Below, piece after piece: positions 1-9,865 of a DNA stretch of 64,000 nucleotides. The position numbers and the translations under genes were made by a program. How positions within the stretch are numbered: position 1 is the first letter of the stretch; the number at the start of each line of letters is the position of its first letter. The notes under the pieces were generated by a model that searched no databases, was not told the DNA's origin, and saw nothing but the letters and a program-made list of their open reading frames with translations. Source of the DNA: Roseiarcus sp963805295 (GTDB taxonomy: Bacteria; Pseudomonadota; Alphaproteobacteria; Rhizobiales; Beijerinckiaceae); assembly GCA_963805295.1 (NCBI GenBank), contig CAWDTW010000100.1, positions 1 through 64,000 of the forward strand. The letters run 5' to 3'.

Positions 1-1065
1 TCTTCGAGGGCTTTGACCGGCGACCCGGCGACGCTCGGCTCACAGGTCGCCAAGCTGAAGCAGCGCTTCGGCCTCGACCACGTGGTCCTGGTGGGTGACA
101 GAGGCATGATCACCGACGCCCGGATCGCCGAGGACATCCAGCCGGCCGGGCTCGACTGGATCACCGCGCTCAGGGCGCCTGCGATCCGCGGGCTGCTCGA
201 CGGCGGCGCCTTCCAGATGTCGTTGTTCGATGACCGCGATATGGCGACCATCACCTCGCCCGACTTCCCGGGCGAGCGCCTCATCCTGTGCCGCAACGCC
301 GCGCTCGCCGCCGAGCGCGCCCGGCAAGCGCGAGGACCTGCTGCGCGCCACGGAACGCGATCTCGCCCCCATTGCCGCCGCGGTGCGGCGCAAGCGCGAG
401 CCGCTCAGGGAAAAGCCGACATCGGCCTCGCCGTCGGCGCCGTCATCGGCAAGCATAAAATGGCCAAGCACTTCGCGCTCGATATCACCGACACGTCCTT
501 CGCCTTCGCCCGCAAGACCGCCGCGATCGCTGAGGAGGCCGCCCTCGACGGCCTCTACGCCGTGCGCACCAGCCTGCCCGAAACCGCGCTCGACGACAGC
601 AAAACCGTCAAAAGCTACAAATCCCTGAGCCTGGTCGAGCACGCCATCCGGTCGATCAAGACCGTCGACCTCCATGTCCGGCCGGTCTACCACTGGCTCG
701 AAGACCGCGTGCGCGCCCACGTCTTCCTCTGCATGCTCGCCTATTATCTCGAATGGCACATGCGCCAGCGCCTGGCCCCCATGCTCTACGACGACACCGA
801 CAAGGAGGCCGCCGAGGCGCTCCGCAAGAGCCCGGTCGCAAAGGCTGAGCGATCGCCCGCCGCCCTCGCCAAGCAGACCACAGGCCGAACCGACGATGGT
901 CTCCCCGTCCACAGCTTCCACACCCTGCTTCACGACCTCGCCACCATCACCAAAAACACCGTCGCGACCGCCCTCGCGCCCGACTTCCCCTTCACAATCA
1001 CCACACGGCCGACACACATCCAGAAAAAAGCCTTCGACCTCCTGGGCATCACCTGTACCCAGTAA
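1..1065 (+). pseudogene. IS1634-family transposase, C-terminal part, three frameshifts
   Basis: The reading frame corresponds to the last two thirds of the DDE transposase encoded intact at 42279-44009. Comparing the two copies base by base shows an extra base near position 15, an extra G near 330 (CCCGGCAAG against CCCGCAAG) and a missing G near 410 (CAGGGAAAA against CAGGGGAAAA). The last two compensate each other, so about 28 residues in the middle are read in the wrong frame while the C-terminal half is normal. With the 5' end cut by the window and these shifts, the product should not be an active transposase. The downstream frame still carries the conserved C-terminal region with the tyrosine- and arginine-rich YREK-like part typical of the IS4 superfamily. 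Confidence 0.9.
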
Positions 1066-1074
1066 CACACCCAT

Positions 1075-1097
1075 CCAGCTTGATCTTATCAAGCTGG
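1075..1097 (+). terminator. Stem-loop after IS1634 transposase
   Basis: A perfect 10-bp stem (CCAGCTTGAT / ATCAAGCTGG) with a 3-nt loop follows the transposase stop by about 10 bases. The same hairpin is present in the intact copy at 42247-42269. There is no clear T-run, so it may be a transcription terminator or a structure insulating the element end. Confidence 0.5.
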
Positions 1098-2349
1098 AAC
1101 AATGGGTTGCGCAGGTCGAAAGAGGGAAGCTCCGCTTAGGCACGGCCAGCAGAAAACTGGAGGGCGCCATGACAAGGCGTTCGCTCAACTTGCACGCGGC
1201 GGGATGCGCCTTGGTGGCGGCGCTCGCGATGGCGCCACTTTCGTCGTACGCGCAGCAGCAATCCGGCGTGCAGCAACAATCAGCCAACGGCGTCGACGCC
1301 CCCCCGAAGGGCGGAGAATTGGGCGAGCTCGCGGGAACAGCGCCGCCAGAGAGTGATAAACTTCTTTTTGGCGACTGGTGGGGCGTTAGCCCTTATCTCC
1401 ACAATCTCGGCATCGATTTCAACCTCGACTAGACGACCGAGAGCGGCTGGAACCCCGTGGGCGGGCTCCGAGAAGGCGTCGCCTACGCGGATCAATTCGG
1501 TCTCGTGGTCAACATGGACTGGCAGAGACTTCGCGGGCATCATGGGTTTCTCCACCCATTTGGCCGTGGTCCACCGCGACGGCGTCAACCTCAGCAGCTA
1601 CTATATCGGCGACAACGTCTTACAGGCGCAGGAAATCTGGGGCGCCGGCTTCGGCGTGGGCGTGCACGATGTTTGGCTGTATGGCGAGCAGAAGCTGTTC
1701 GGCGACCGCTTCGACGCGGTGTTTGGCCGCGTCTTCGCAGGCATGGATTTCGCCGCTTCGCCGTTTTACTGCAGCTTCATGACCCTGACTATCTGCGGCC
1801 ATCCCGCGCTTACGGCGGAACAGGGCTTCGTCGACTGGCCTTTAAACACCTGGGGCGGTCGCGTCCGGGTGCGTCCGACCTCCGACACCTACGTGATGGC
1901 CGGCGTTTAGCCGTCGCAACCTTTCCCGGCCGGCGGAATAAGCGGCTGGGACTGGTCCACCGATAAGGTGACCGGCACCTATTGGGCTGGCGAGGTGGCC
2001 TGGGAGCCGTCGTTCGGACCCGATCATCTGCAGGGTCACTACAAGATCGGTTTGGGCTACGACACCAGCGATTTTCCAAGCAACGCCTTCGTTTTCACGG
2101 GTAGTTTCGCCGAACGAACGGGGACGAACGCAGTGGTGGATCACCTTCGATCAGTTGGTTTTTCGCAACGGACCTGCGCCGAACAATGGCCTCACGTTGC
2201 TTGGCGCCTATGCGCACAACACCCCGGGCAGCTCGTTTTATCAGAACTTCGTCTGGGTCGGCGCGCTGTACTCGGGGTTCTGGGGCACACGCCCGAATGA
2301 CCAGATTGGATTGGCCTATACGTACTATCAGGTCAGTCCTGAGCTCACC

Positions 2350-3612
2350 CTCATGAATCCCCTCGATTTAGACCGACTCGAAATTGCCTGAATTGGCGGG
2401 TCACCGCGTTGCGCTGTCGCGAATTAGCGGGGGAAGGTGGCTCATGCGGAAGCCGGTCGAGCGCGTGGAATTCATTCATCATTTTGTGGAGCGGGCGTTT
2501 GCAGGGAGCCTGCACGCCAAACGGATTGTTTCGCTGGCCAACGGGGTGGTCGGCGTTGTGACGGGGGCGTCCTTGGCCGTTTCCGTCATCGGGCATGCGC
2601 TGGCGCGGGCGCGCGGTCTCGTCGACAGGCACGCAATCAAACAGGTCGATCGTCTGCTGAGCAACGCCGGCGTCGTCGTGTGGGAGCTGTTTGCGCCGTG
2701 GGTGCGCGAGATGGTGGGCCAGCGCGAGGCGATCGTCGTGGCGATGGACTGGACCGATTTCGACGCCGACAACCAAGCCACGCTCGCGCTGAACCTCGTC
2801 ACCCGCCACGGCCGCGCGACGCCGCTCCTGTGGCTCACGGTCGACAAGGATGAATTGAAGGACCAGCGCAACGACTTCGAGGACCTCTGCCTTTGCCGTC
2901 TGAAGGCGCTTCTTCCCGAAGATGTGGCGGTGACGATCCTGGCCGATCGGGGCTTCGGCGACGTCAAGCTGTTCGAGTTCCTCGACAGGCTCGGCTTCGG
3001 CTACGTCATCCGCTTTCGCGGCAATGTTCAAGTGGCCGCGGCGGACGGCGAGACGCGCCTGGCCGCCGACTGGGTCGGCAAGGGCGGACGGGCGCGCCTG
3101 CTGCGCGGCGCCAAGGTCACGGCCGCCCGCCACAAGGTCGGCGCGGTGGTCTGCGTCCACGCCACGGGCATGAAAGAGGCGTGGCATCTGGCCGCCAGCG
3201 ACGCAAGTTCGAGCGCGGGCCAGATCGTCAAACTCTACGCCAAGCGGTGGACGATCGAGCCTGGGTTCCGGGATTCCAAAGACTTGCGCTTCGGCATGGG
3301 GCTGAGCGCGCTACGCATCGGCGATCCGCAGCGGCGCGACCGCTTGCTAATGCTCAACGCCTTGGCGATCCTGCTGCTGACGCTGCTCGGCGCCGCCGGC
3401 GAAAGCCTCGGCATGGACCGATTGCTCAGAACCAGCACGGTCAAACGCCGCGTCCATTCGTTGTTCCGCCAGGGTTGCCTGCTCTACGGCCTCATCCCCA
3501 ACATGCCCGAGCAAAGACTGCGGCCGCTCGTCGCCAAATACGAGGAATTGCTACGCCAAAACAGAGTCTTCACCGAAACCTTCGGGCTCGCGTAAATGAG
3601 GGGATGGGTGAG
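2350..3612 (+). mobile_element. IS4-family insertion sequence, complete
   Basis: The element is 1263 bp long with imperfect terminal inverted repeats: left CTCATGAATCCCCTCGATTT, right (read inward) CTCACCCATCCCCTCATTT. It is flanked by a perfect 9-bp target duplication GAGCTCACC at 2341-2349 and 3613-3621, the size expected of IS4-family transposition. It lies inside the porin pseudogene. The 129-bp MITE at 5825-5953 carries closely related ends. Confidence 0.93.
2444..3595 (+). CDS. IS4-family DDE transposase
   Basis: The protein is 383 aa from ATG 2444, which is preceded by a GGGGGAAGG ribosome site. A TTG at 2384 would extend it by 20 residues but has no such site. The first catalytic Asp is in AMDWTDF, the second in ADRGFGD, and the C-terminal IS4 signature Y-x2-R-x3-E-x6-K is exact (YAKRWTIEPGFRDSK). 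The gene is uninterrupted and fills the element, so it may be active. It catalyses cut-and-paste transposition of its own element, and possibly of the related MITE nearby. Confidence 0.93.
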   Translation: MRKPVERVEFIHHFVERAFAGSLHAKRIVSLANGVVGVVTGASLAVSVIGHALARARGLVDRHAIKQVDRLLSNAGVVVWELFAPWVREMVGQREAIVVAMDWTDFDADNQATLALNLVTRHGRATPLLWLTVDKDELKDQRNDFEDLCLCRLKALLPEDVAVTILADRGFGDVKLFEFLDRLGFGYVIRFRGNVQVAAADGETRLAADWVGKGGRARLLRGAKVTAARHKVGAVVCVHATGMKEAWHLAASDASSSAGQIVKLYAKRWTIEPGFRDSKDLRFGMGLSALRIGDPQRRDRLLMLNALAILLLTLLGAAGESLGMDRLLRTSTVKRRVHSLFRQGCLLYGLIPNMPEQRLRPLVAKYEELLRQNRVFTETFGLA

Positions 3613-3839
3613 GAGCTCACCCAGACGGAAACCCTGGAGCAACTGTTCGACTTGCCGCCGACCTATCCGTACGGCGTGCAGAACCATGGGATGGTCCTGG
3701 AGGCGAACTACAATTTCTCAATCTGGCGTGGCGTTCAGGTGCAGCCCGAGGTTGAGTATTTCATCCAACCCGGCGGCGTAACCACCATACGCAACTCGCT
3801 CGTGCTCGGCCTCAAGGCCCACGTGCTGTTTTAGCGGGC

Positions 3840-4157
3840 TGTCGAGCGGCGGCCCGTCGCTGGATGTAGCGAATCTCGTCGGCGAGTTGAAGCCGACGGC
3901 GGTTGCGCATGCTATCTGACGGCGCTGTCGCGACCGGAACTGGTCGTGCACTTCTTCCGCCATATCGTCGGCGTCGCCGAGGTCAGCAAGGAGGCGCTGA
4001 GCCAGCGGACGGCCGACTATCAGCGCTGGGTGGAAGCCTATGCGCGCAATCATTCGATCCCGATCGAGTGGGCCGAGAAGGGGGGCGCAAGGAGGACCAC
4101 GTGCTGCCGTGGCTCCATCGGATGGCGCGGCGCGACGCGTACGGCGTCTACTTCATC
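3840..4157 (+). pseudogene. Conserved hypothetical protein, N-terminal remnant cut by IS630
   Basis: Two overlapping frames (about 3903-4160 and 3946-4176) together give a continuous conserved-looking stretch: a helix-rich segment containing VEAYARNHSIPIEWAEKG, then RKEDHVLPWLHRMARRDAYGVYFI. The change of frame near 4085 indicates a one-base indel. The following IS630 inserted exactly after GVYFI, and no continuation is found on its far side. The wording recalls a conserved hypothetical protein that travels with mobile DNA in Proteobacteria, but I cannot name a function. There is no start codon with a ribosome site. Confidence 0.5.
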
Positions 4158-4159
4158 TA

Positions 4160-5437
4160 GTTCATCGAATTGTTGAAACCAATCATATGCGCGCGGGATT
4201 CAATTTTCCTGACGTGGCTTGTAGCCTTGCTGCTTTGATTCGGAAGCGAGGTTTGAGGTGATGGCGGGTCGGCGGCGGGCGATCGAATTGGCGATTGGCG
4301 AGGAGGATTTGGCGGCGTTGGGCGCGATTGCCCGCTCGCGAACGCAGCCGGCGAGCCGGGTCGAGCGGGCGCGGATGTTGTTGGCCTACCGGGAAGACCC
4401 CTCGTTTTTTGCGGTGGGGCGAGCCGTGGGCGCGCACCATCAGACCGTCCAGCGCTGTGTCGAGCGGGCGTTGGCCTATGGTCCGATGGCGGCGCTCGAC
4501 GATCGACCGCGGCCCGGCAGGGAGGCGACGATCACCGCCGAGGCCAAGGCATGGGTTGTCGACCTCGCCTGCCGCAAGGCCAAGGACCTCGGCTATCCCC
4601 ACGAATTGTGGACGACGCGGCTGCTCGCCTGCCATGCGCGCGAGCATGGGCCGGCAGAGGGCCACGCTTGCCTTGCCAAGCTGGCTCAGGGCACGCTGTG
4701 CAACATCCTCAATGAGCAGGAGATAAAGCCGCACAAGGTCCGCTACTACCTGGAACGCCGCGACCCGGAGTTCAAGCAGAAGATGGCGGAGGTACTGTGC
4801 GTCTATCGCGAGGTGAAGCTTATCAAGGAGACCGCAGCCGCTGCGAAACAAAAGCCGAGCGATGCGGTGGCGATCATTTCCTACGATGAGAAGCCCGGCA
4901 TTCAGGCGATCGCCACGACGGCCCCGGACCTGCCGCCCGCCCCCGGCAGACATGCGGCCATGGCGCGCGATCACGAGTACAAGCGCCACGGCACGGTCAG
5001 CTTGCTGGCCGGCATCGATCTGCTCACCGGCCGGGTCCACGCCCTCGTCAAGGACCGCCACCGCAGCCGCGAATTCATCGAATTCCTCAAGCTTCTCGAC
5101 GCCGCCTATCCGACCCATACGGCGATCAAGCTGATCCTCGACAATCATTCCGCGCACATCTCCAAGGAGACCAAGGCTTGGCTCGCGGATCAGCCTGCCG
5201 GGCGCTTCGAATTCATCTTTACCCCCAAGCACGGCTCGTGGCTCAATCTCGTCGAAGGCTTCTTCTCCAAACTCGCCCGCTCGGTGCTGCGCCATATCCG
5301 CGTCGCATCCAAACAGGAACTCAAGGACCGCATCATCGCCGCCATGGATCACTTCAATCGAGACCCCGTCGTCCACACTTGGTCCTATAAGCTCGACCAA
5401 GCTGCATAATACGATTCGAATTTCGAAATCGATGAAC
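4160..5437 (+). mobile_element. IS630-family insertion sequence A
   Basis: The element is bounded by TA at 4158-4159 and 5438-5439. Terminal inverted repeats start GTTCATCGAATT on the left and GTTCATCGATTT read inward on the right. TA target duplication is the hallmark of the IS630/Tc1/mariner group. The element interrupts the conserved hypothetical remnant at its left side. Confidence 0.9.
4261..5409 (+). CDS. IS630-family transposase
   Basis: About 382 aa; ATG 4261 is preferred, with the GTG directly before it as the alternative. The N-terminal half is a paired-type helix-turn-helix (HHQTVQRCVERAL and following). The DDE triad is visible as SYDEKPGIQ, LILDNHSAH and the C-terminal SWLNLVEGFFSKLAR. 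There is no internal stop. The protein cuts the element out and joins it at a TA. It is not closely related to the other two IS630 transposases in this window, so three independent arrivals are likely. Confidence 0.93.
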   Translation: MAGRRRAIELAIGEEDLAALGAIARSRTQPASRVERARMLLAYREDPSFFAVGRAVGAHHQTVQRCVERALAYGPMAALDDRPRPGREATITAEAKAWVVDLACRKAKDLGYPHELWTTRLLACHAREHGPAEGHACLAKLAQGTLCNILNEQEIKPHKVRYYLERRDPEFKQKMAEVLCVYREVKLIKETAAAAKQKPSDAVAIISYDEKPGIQAIATTAPDLPPAPGRHAAMARDHEYKRHGTVSLLAGIDLLTGRVHALVKDRHRSREFIEFLKLLDAAYPTHTAIKLILDNHSAHISKETKAWLADQPAGRFEFIFTPKHGSWLNLVEGFFSKLARSVLRHIRVASKQELKDRIIAAMDHFNRDPVVHTWSYKLDQAA

Positions 5438-5547
5438 TAGTCGCTCAGTCGCGCCAGCGTGTCCAGCAGAGGTTCGACATTGGTATTGGGACTGAAAGGC
5501 TGTCCATTGTCGACTCGGCTCGCCGTCAAAGAACGCCCGCTCATGGC

Positions 5548-5600
5548 GTGCGCCGTGAAAGGCGGCGCTTTCCAGTAGGTGCGAGGCCCACCCGGCGAAA
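5548..5600 (+). mobile_element. 5' end fragment of a group II intron
   Basis: The sequence GTGCGCCGTGAAAGGCGGCG and the following CTTTCCAGTAGGTGCGAGG, then CCCACCCGG, match the first 50 bases of the complete intron that begins at 9372. Homology then stops, so the intron was truncated soon after its start. The bases just upstream share CCGCT with the 5' exon of the complete copy, as expected if both used a related target site. Confidence 0.75.
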
Positions 5601-5824
5601 CGCTCGGCGGGCGCGATACCGCATCGTGATCGATTCCACCGAGGATGTGCTGGGGGCGTGGACGGTCTACGAATGAGCTTCGGCCGACCCCGTCTGGCGG
5701 ACGGCCTGGCTGCGGCGCGAGACGGAACTGGATTACCTGACCGTCGAGGCCGTGCTGCGGATCGTCCATCACAAGGCGATGGGACGGTTTCCGGCTGCGA
5801 GAGAGTATCGGCTGACCCGAGCCC

Positions 5825-5953
5825 CTCAAGAATCCCCTCATTTCGATTTTCGTCAATGAAATCAACAAGTTATGGAAATGCCGGAGATAACCATTAACAT
5901 ATTGATTTCATTGCGATTTTCAGCATACGCCGAAAAATGAGGGGATAAGTTAG
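5825..5953 (+). mobile_element. 129-bp MITE with IS4-like ends and 9-bp target duplication
   Basis: It has no coding capacity. The ends are CTCAAGAATCCCCTCATTT on the left and, read inward from the right, CTAACTTATCCCCTCATTT. They resemble the ends of the IS4 at 2350-3612. A perfect direct repeat CCCGAGCCC flanks it at 5816-5824 and 5954-5962. Inside, CAATGAAATCAA and TTGATTTCATTG form a second inverted pair, so the whole element can fold back on itself. This fits a non-autonomous element mobilised by an IS4-family transposase. Confidence 0.85.
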
Positions 5954-6162
5954 CCCGAGCCCAGCACGTTCGCTGACAACAACTCGGGACGGCCAGTGTA
6001 GAAAGGAGGGACCATGTGTTACCGTGTTGCCTCGGCAGCAGCACCGGCATACTCGCCGAGGTGTGAGCAGAAGCGAACCGAGCCATGCTGATCTCGCCGG
6101 AGTAAGATCAACGCGGGAACTCCCCCATCAACCACCATTCGGGCCAACCGCCAGGAGCAAAC

Positions 6163-7695
6163 ATGAACCTTCCAAGAGCCAGTGGCGTCCTCCTTGACCC
6201 AACGTCGCTGCCGGGACGCTTTGGGGTCGGCGACCTGGGTGAGGAGGCTCGCCGGTTTGTGGACTTCCTCGCAGAGACAGGCCAGCGATACTGGCAGGTG
6301 CTGCCGCTGGTGCCGCCGGGCTTCAGTGACTCGCCTTACGCCAGCGATTCCGCCTTCGCCGGGTGTACCCTGCTGGTCAGTCTCGATCGCCTGGCCGCGG
6401 AAGGGCTCCTCCCCAAGGAGGACCTGAAGAACGTCCCGAACTTCCCCGTCGAGCGTGTCTGCTACGAAGAGGTCGCGCCCTACAAGGACAAGCTCCTCGA
6501 CCGGGCTCACCAGCGCTTTCAACAGTCCGCGACGGCCGGCTGCCGGCGGGAGTACGAGAGTTTCTGCCACAATGCGGCCGGCTGGCTCGACGATTATGCC
6601 CTGTTCCGGGCGCTCAAGGAGGAGTACGAGGGCAGCGGCAAGTGGAACGCGTGGGACCCGGGCCTGGCCCACCGCGAGCCGGCAGCGCTCCAGAAGGCGA
6701 CGGCGCGGTTGCGCTCCCGGATCGACGACGAGAAGTTCAAGCAGTTCGTCTTCTTCCGCCAGTGGGCCGAGCTGAAGAGCTTCTGCCGCGAGAAGGGGAT
6801 CCAGATCATCGGCGACATCCCCATCTTCGTCGCCCACGAGTTGGCCGATGTGTGGGCCAACCCGGCGTTGTTCAAGTTGAACCCGGACGGCTCACCGCGT
6901 GCGGTCGCCGGCGTGCCACCGGACTATTTCAGCGCCACCGGTCAACGCTGGGGCAACCCGGTTTATGACTGGGACAAGTCAGCGGCGACCGGCTACCGCT
7001 GGTGGATCGCCCGGATGCGCGCCACCCTGGCCCTGGCCGACTTCGTCCGGCTGGATCATTTTCGCGGGTTTGCGGCCTACTGGGAGATTCCAGCCACCGA
7101 GCCGACCGCGGTCAACGGCCGATGGGTTCCCGGCCCGGGGATGCGATTCTTTGCCGCTTTGCGGGAGGCGCTGGGCGAGCTGCCCCTGATTGCCGAGGAT
7201 CTGGGCGTGATTGGGAAGGACGTGGAGATCCTGCGCGATCAGCTCGGCTTGCCCGGAATGCGGGTCATCCAGTTCGGCTTCGGCTCCGACGCCGACAACG
7301 AGCACCTTCCGCACAACTACGTCCACAACTCGGTGGCCTACACCGGCACCCACGACAACGATACCACCGTCGGGTGGTTCCGCAGCCGGACCGAGAAGGA
7401 GGCGAAGGAGAAGGAATATGCGCGGCAGTACCTCCACTGCCACGACGAGAAGGAGATCCACTGGGACATGATCCGCGCGGTCTTCGCGTCGGTGGCCAAC
7501 ACGGCGATCATCCCACTCCAGGACGTGCTGGGGCTGGCCTCCGAAGCGCGGATGAACTTGCCGGGGACCGACACCGACGGCTGGCGCTGGCGCTATCGAC
7601 CGGATGCAATTACCGACGACGTCCGCCAGCGCTTGAAGACGATGACGGAGAACTTCGGGCGAACGGCGATGAAGAAGGCCCCCCAATCGAAGTAG
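6163..7695 (+). CDS. malQ: 4-alpha-glucanotransferase (amylomaltase, GH77)
   Basis: The protein is 510 aa, the usual length for the family, with ATG 6163 preceded by CCAGGAGC. It transfers 4-alpha-glucan segments between malto-oligosaccharides or glycogen fragments in the cytoplasm. The three GH77 catalytic residues are clear: nucleophile D298 in VRLDHFRGF, acid/base E345 in LIAEDLG, and D398 in GTHDNDTT. The N-terminal region has the family substrate loop (LPLVPPGFSDSPYA). The gene stands alone between mobile remnants with no other glycogen or maltose gene nearby. It has therefore probably been separated from its original operon or was acquired horizontally. Confidence 0.95.
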   Translation: MNLPRASGVLLDPTSLPGRFGVGDLGEEARRFVDFLAETGQRYWQVLPLVPPGFSDSPYASDSAFAGCTLLVSLDRLAAEGLLPKEDLKNVPNFPVERVCYEEVAPYKDKLLDRAHQRFQQSATAGCRREYESFCHNAAGWLDDYALFRALKEEYEGSGKWNAWDPGLAHREPAALQKATARLRSRIDDEKFKQFVFFRQWAELKSFCREKGIQIIGDIPIFVAHELADVWANPALFKLNPDGSPRAVAGVPPDYFSATGQRWGNPVYDWDKSAATGYRWWIARMRATLALADFVRLDHFRGFAAYWEIPATEPTAVNGRWVPGPGMRFFAALREALGELPLIAEDLGVIGKDVEILRDQLGLPGMRVIQFGFGSDADNEHLPHNYVHNSVAYTGTHDNDTTVGWFRSRTEKEAKEKEYARQYLHCHDEKEIHWDMIRAVFASVANTAIIPLQDVLGLASEARMNLPGTDTDGWRWRYRPDAITDDVRQRLKTMTENFGRTAMKKAPQSK

Positions 7696-7720
7696 ATTTG
7701 CCGAGCCGAGACGGACCTAC

Positions 7721-7872
7721 TTTTCGCCGAGGAACGCATCCATCCCTGCATGGGACGCCTGCCGGTAGATCGGCTCGAGCGCATCGAGGAAGCGCTCCGC
7801 CCCGCGCCAGAAGGGGAAGCTCCCGAGGCGCCTGGGGAGCGCGGCCGGCACACGCGGGATTTCCACGATAAA
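7721..7872 (-). pseudogene. C-terminal fragment of an unidentified protein
   Basis: On the minus strand a clean 50-residue frame ending at 7721 reads PRVPAALPRRLGSFPFWRG, then AERFLDALEPIY, and terminates in DAFLGEK. The tryptophan/phenylalanine-rich motif and amphipathic helix look like a genuine protein C-terminus. There is no start codon or upstream continuation, because the sequence changes character at about 7880 where the next transposase remnant begins. I do not recognise the family with confidence. Confidence 0.35.
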
Positions 7873-8010
7873 AGCTGCCAGAATTGCTGACTATCCAGTG
7901 TCTGTTCGGCCAGCGACGTGACTGCCATTTGGGCTAGCCCGACTTTCTCAACTGGGGATGCGAGCGGGTGGAAAGGGCCGTGGAATCAAGGCTGCGGTCG
8001 AGGGTCTCCA

Positions 8011-8645
8011 CTACATGGCGGGTTGCGGGTGCTGAGCCGCCGGAGCGGGAGCGGTGATTCGTGGCGGCGGCTGCGACGGTAGGGTGAGGTCGAGTTGCCG
8101 CAGGAGGAGTTTCTGGTCGCTGTTCGGCTCGGTGTAACGGCTCAGGATCAGGGTTCGGCCGTCGGTGGTTGGGAAGTGGACGTCGAGCATCTGGATGGCG
8201 GCAAGCTTGTCGAGCACGGCCCGCGGGGTGAGGCCGGCCGCCAGCGGCCGGAGCCGGGCGCGCAGCGTGACGTGCAGACAATAGGCGAGGAAAGCCACGA
8301 AGATGTGCGCCTCAATGCGCTGCTCCAGCTGGTGATGGATCGGCCGTAGCTGCAGATCGTCCTTGAGGTTCTTGAAGGCCGCCTCGACTTCGACGAGTTG
8401 AATGTAGAACCGCCACAGCTCGGCGGGATCGCGCCCGCACAGGTTGGTGCGCAACAGGTAGCGGCCTTCGTGCCGGCGCGCTTGGCGCAGCTTTTTGCGG
8501 TTGAGCGCGTAGGGGAAGGTGGCTTTGCGTGGGTCGACCGCTATGTCGAGGAGGCGCCATGCCGTGGGCGCCTTGGCGCGGGCGGCGCCGAGCTTCATCA
8601 GCAGGCTCTCGCGAGAGAGGTCCATGTGCGCCAGACGGCGCAATG
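8011..8645 (-). pseudogene. IS4/IS1634-type transposase, C-terminal fragment
   Basis: About 210 residues of the C-terminal catalytic half survive. They include YLLRTNLCGRDPAELWRFY, the Y-x-x-x-x-E helix (YIQLVEVEAAFKNLKDD) and a long C-terminal tail. The first catalytic domain is missing: at about 8645 the frame passes directly into the RecB-like nuclease remnant. It is a different lineage from the two IS1634 copies at 1-1134 and 42210-44143. It is not functional. Confidence 0.75.
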
Positions 8646-9219
8646 CCTGTTCAGGACGAGCGGAGGTGCCTCCCGGTAAGTCGCTTCGATCGCTTCGATG
8701 ATCTGTCGTGTCCGGACCACGTGCTCCCCGATCTTCACAATTTTTTGACGTTGTCCCTCGCCGTAGATCAGTGCTCCCGTGTCTGCCAGCGTCCCGGTGG
8801 CCTGCGACAGTGCAAGTGCACCGAAACACACCATTAGGCTGTCGGAAGCGTCCAGCTTGTCCCACGGTGAAAGCAAGACGGGGACAAAGGTGCCAAGTGG
8901 CTTTAGTTTCTGCGGTTGGCGGTGTCCCGGTCTGTGCGGCGGCGGCGCAAAGTCATAGTTGGCTGTTTCGCAGTCGACATCATGGGTGATGGTCGCATAG
9001 TCAGGGCTGCGGCAAACCTGCCCGAAATCGAGAGGTTCGGCCGCGTCCGCTCCGACGCCGCTTCGCCTTATACATAGTTGACATGCGCGCCTCGATGTCG
9101 GCGAAGAAGGTGCCCGGTAGGCGCTCGCCGATCGCCAAGAGATGCGCTTTCGTCGGGCATTTGACGAATGCGGAAAACACCGTGGCAGTGATTGGGTTGC
9201 TCGCGTCCACAACTGTCAA
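8645..9219 (-). pseudogene. TM0106-type RecB-like nuclease, N-terminal part, frameshifted
   Basis: The reading begins at a TTG (9219) with ITATVFSAFVKCPTKAHLLA, the start typical of TM0106-family RecB-like putative nucleases. It then shifts frame near 9065 and continues through GTFVPVLLSPWDK, LVCFGALALSQATGTLADTG and VLNRHCAV. In intact relatives NRHCAV is followed by the cysteine-bearing cluster of the nuclease. Here the sequence breaks off at 8645 into transposase DNA. The intact protein would be a cytoplasmic nuclease of unknown role; this copy is dead. Confidence 0.75.
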
Positions 9220-9865
9220 TTATGCCGGAGTTTCGGCGGATTGCCATTGCGTCGGCTCACAGCGATTTGGTGGCGGCGTGGTTTCGACGCTTGTGCAGAC
9301 AGTCGGACCACATCTCGGGCGCGAATTGAGGGACGGGCCGACCCAGGGCGCTGACGAATGTCCGCTTTCGTGTGCGCCGTGAGAAGGCGGCGCTTTCCAG
9401 TGGGTGCAAGCCCCACCCGGCAACCGCTCCAGCCGGAAGCAACCGGAGCAGTCATGGAGGTGACGAAATGGCTGAAGCCTTCGGTGTAGCTGGTCACATA
9501 TAGGTGACCGCGCGAGTGTGCGGGCCGCAACGCGAGTGAACGCTGAGCAAGCCTCGAAAAGGACGATGTGCAGGCCGACCCGACAACGTTATCGGGGAAG
9601 GCTGTTACGGCTGGGTGAGATGAGCGAGGACGACGCCCAGCCGCTGCACCGGGGTAGTGGCGGCAGCACGCACACAAGGAAAGCGCGCGCAACACGGGAA
9701 GCCCCAGAGCGTGGTCAGGGATGACCAACCAGACGCCCGCGAGGGACAGGCTGGGCGCTGTGGGGTGGCGGAGAGGCTTGGAGTACCGCTGAAGCCGGGT
9801 AACGGCGGGGGAGGGAAGGGGCCTCAGTTCAAGACAGACGCAAGACGTAGCGAGGGACCTGGAGA

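Larger units (their letters stand above)
1..1134 (+). mobile_element. IS1634-family element, decayed copy, left part outside window
   Basis: This is the right-hand part of an element almost identical to the complete copy at 42210-44143 on the other strand. Its right inverted repeat, GAAAGAGGGAAGCTCCG, lies at 1118-1134 and matches the terminal repeat of that copy. The left end is beyond the window. It sits 35 bp upstream of the porin pseudogene start codon at 1169. Single-base differences from the intact copy mark it as inactive. Confidence 0.9.
1169..3834 (+). pseudogene. OprB-type carbohydrate-selective porin, interrupted by IS4
   Basis: Start ATG 1169 follows a GGAGGG ribosome site and a typical signal peptide ending in SYAQ. 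The reading then resembles Rhizobiales OprB porins (LLFGDWWGVSPYL, YDTSDFPSNAF, and a C-terminal barrel strand ending in a phenylalanine, LKAHVLF). The gene is broken five ways: a TAG at 1430 where the family has tyrosine (DYTTES), an extra base near 1533, a TAG at 1908, a frameshift near 2090-2150, and the IS4 insertion at 2350-3612. Removing the IS plus one 9-bp target copy restores the frame exactly into the last 70 residues (3622-3834). The original product would have been an outer-membrane sugar or anion porin. It cannot be made now. Confidence 0.9.
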
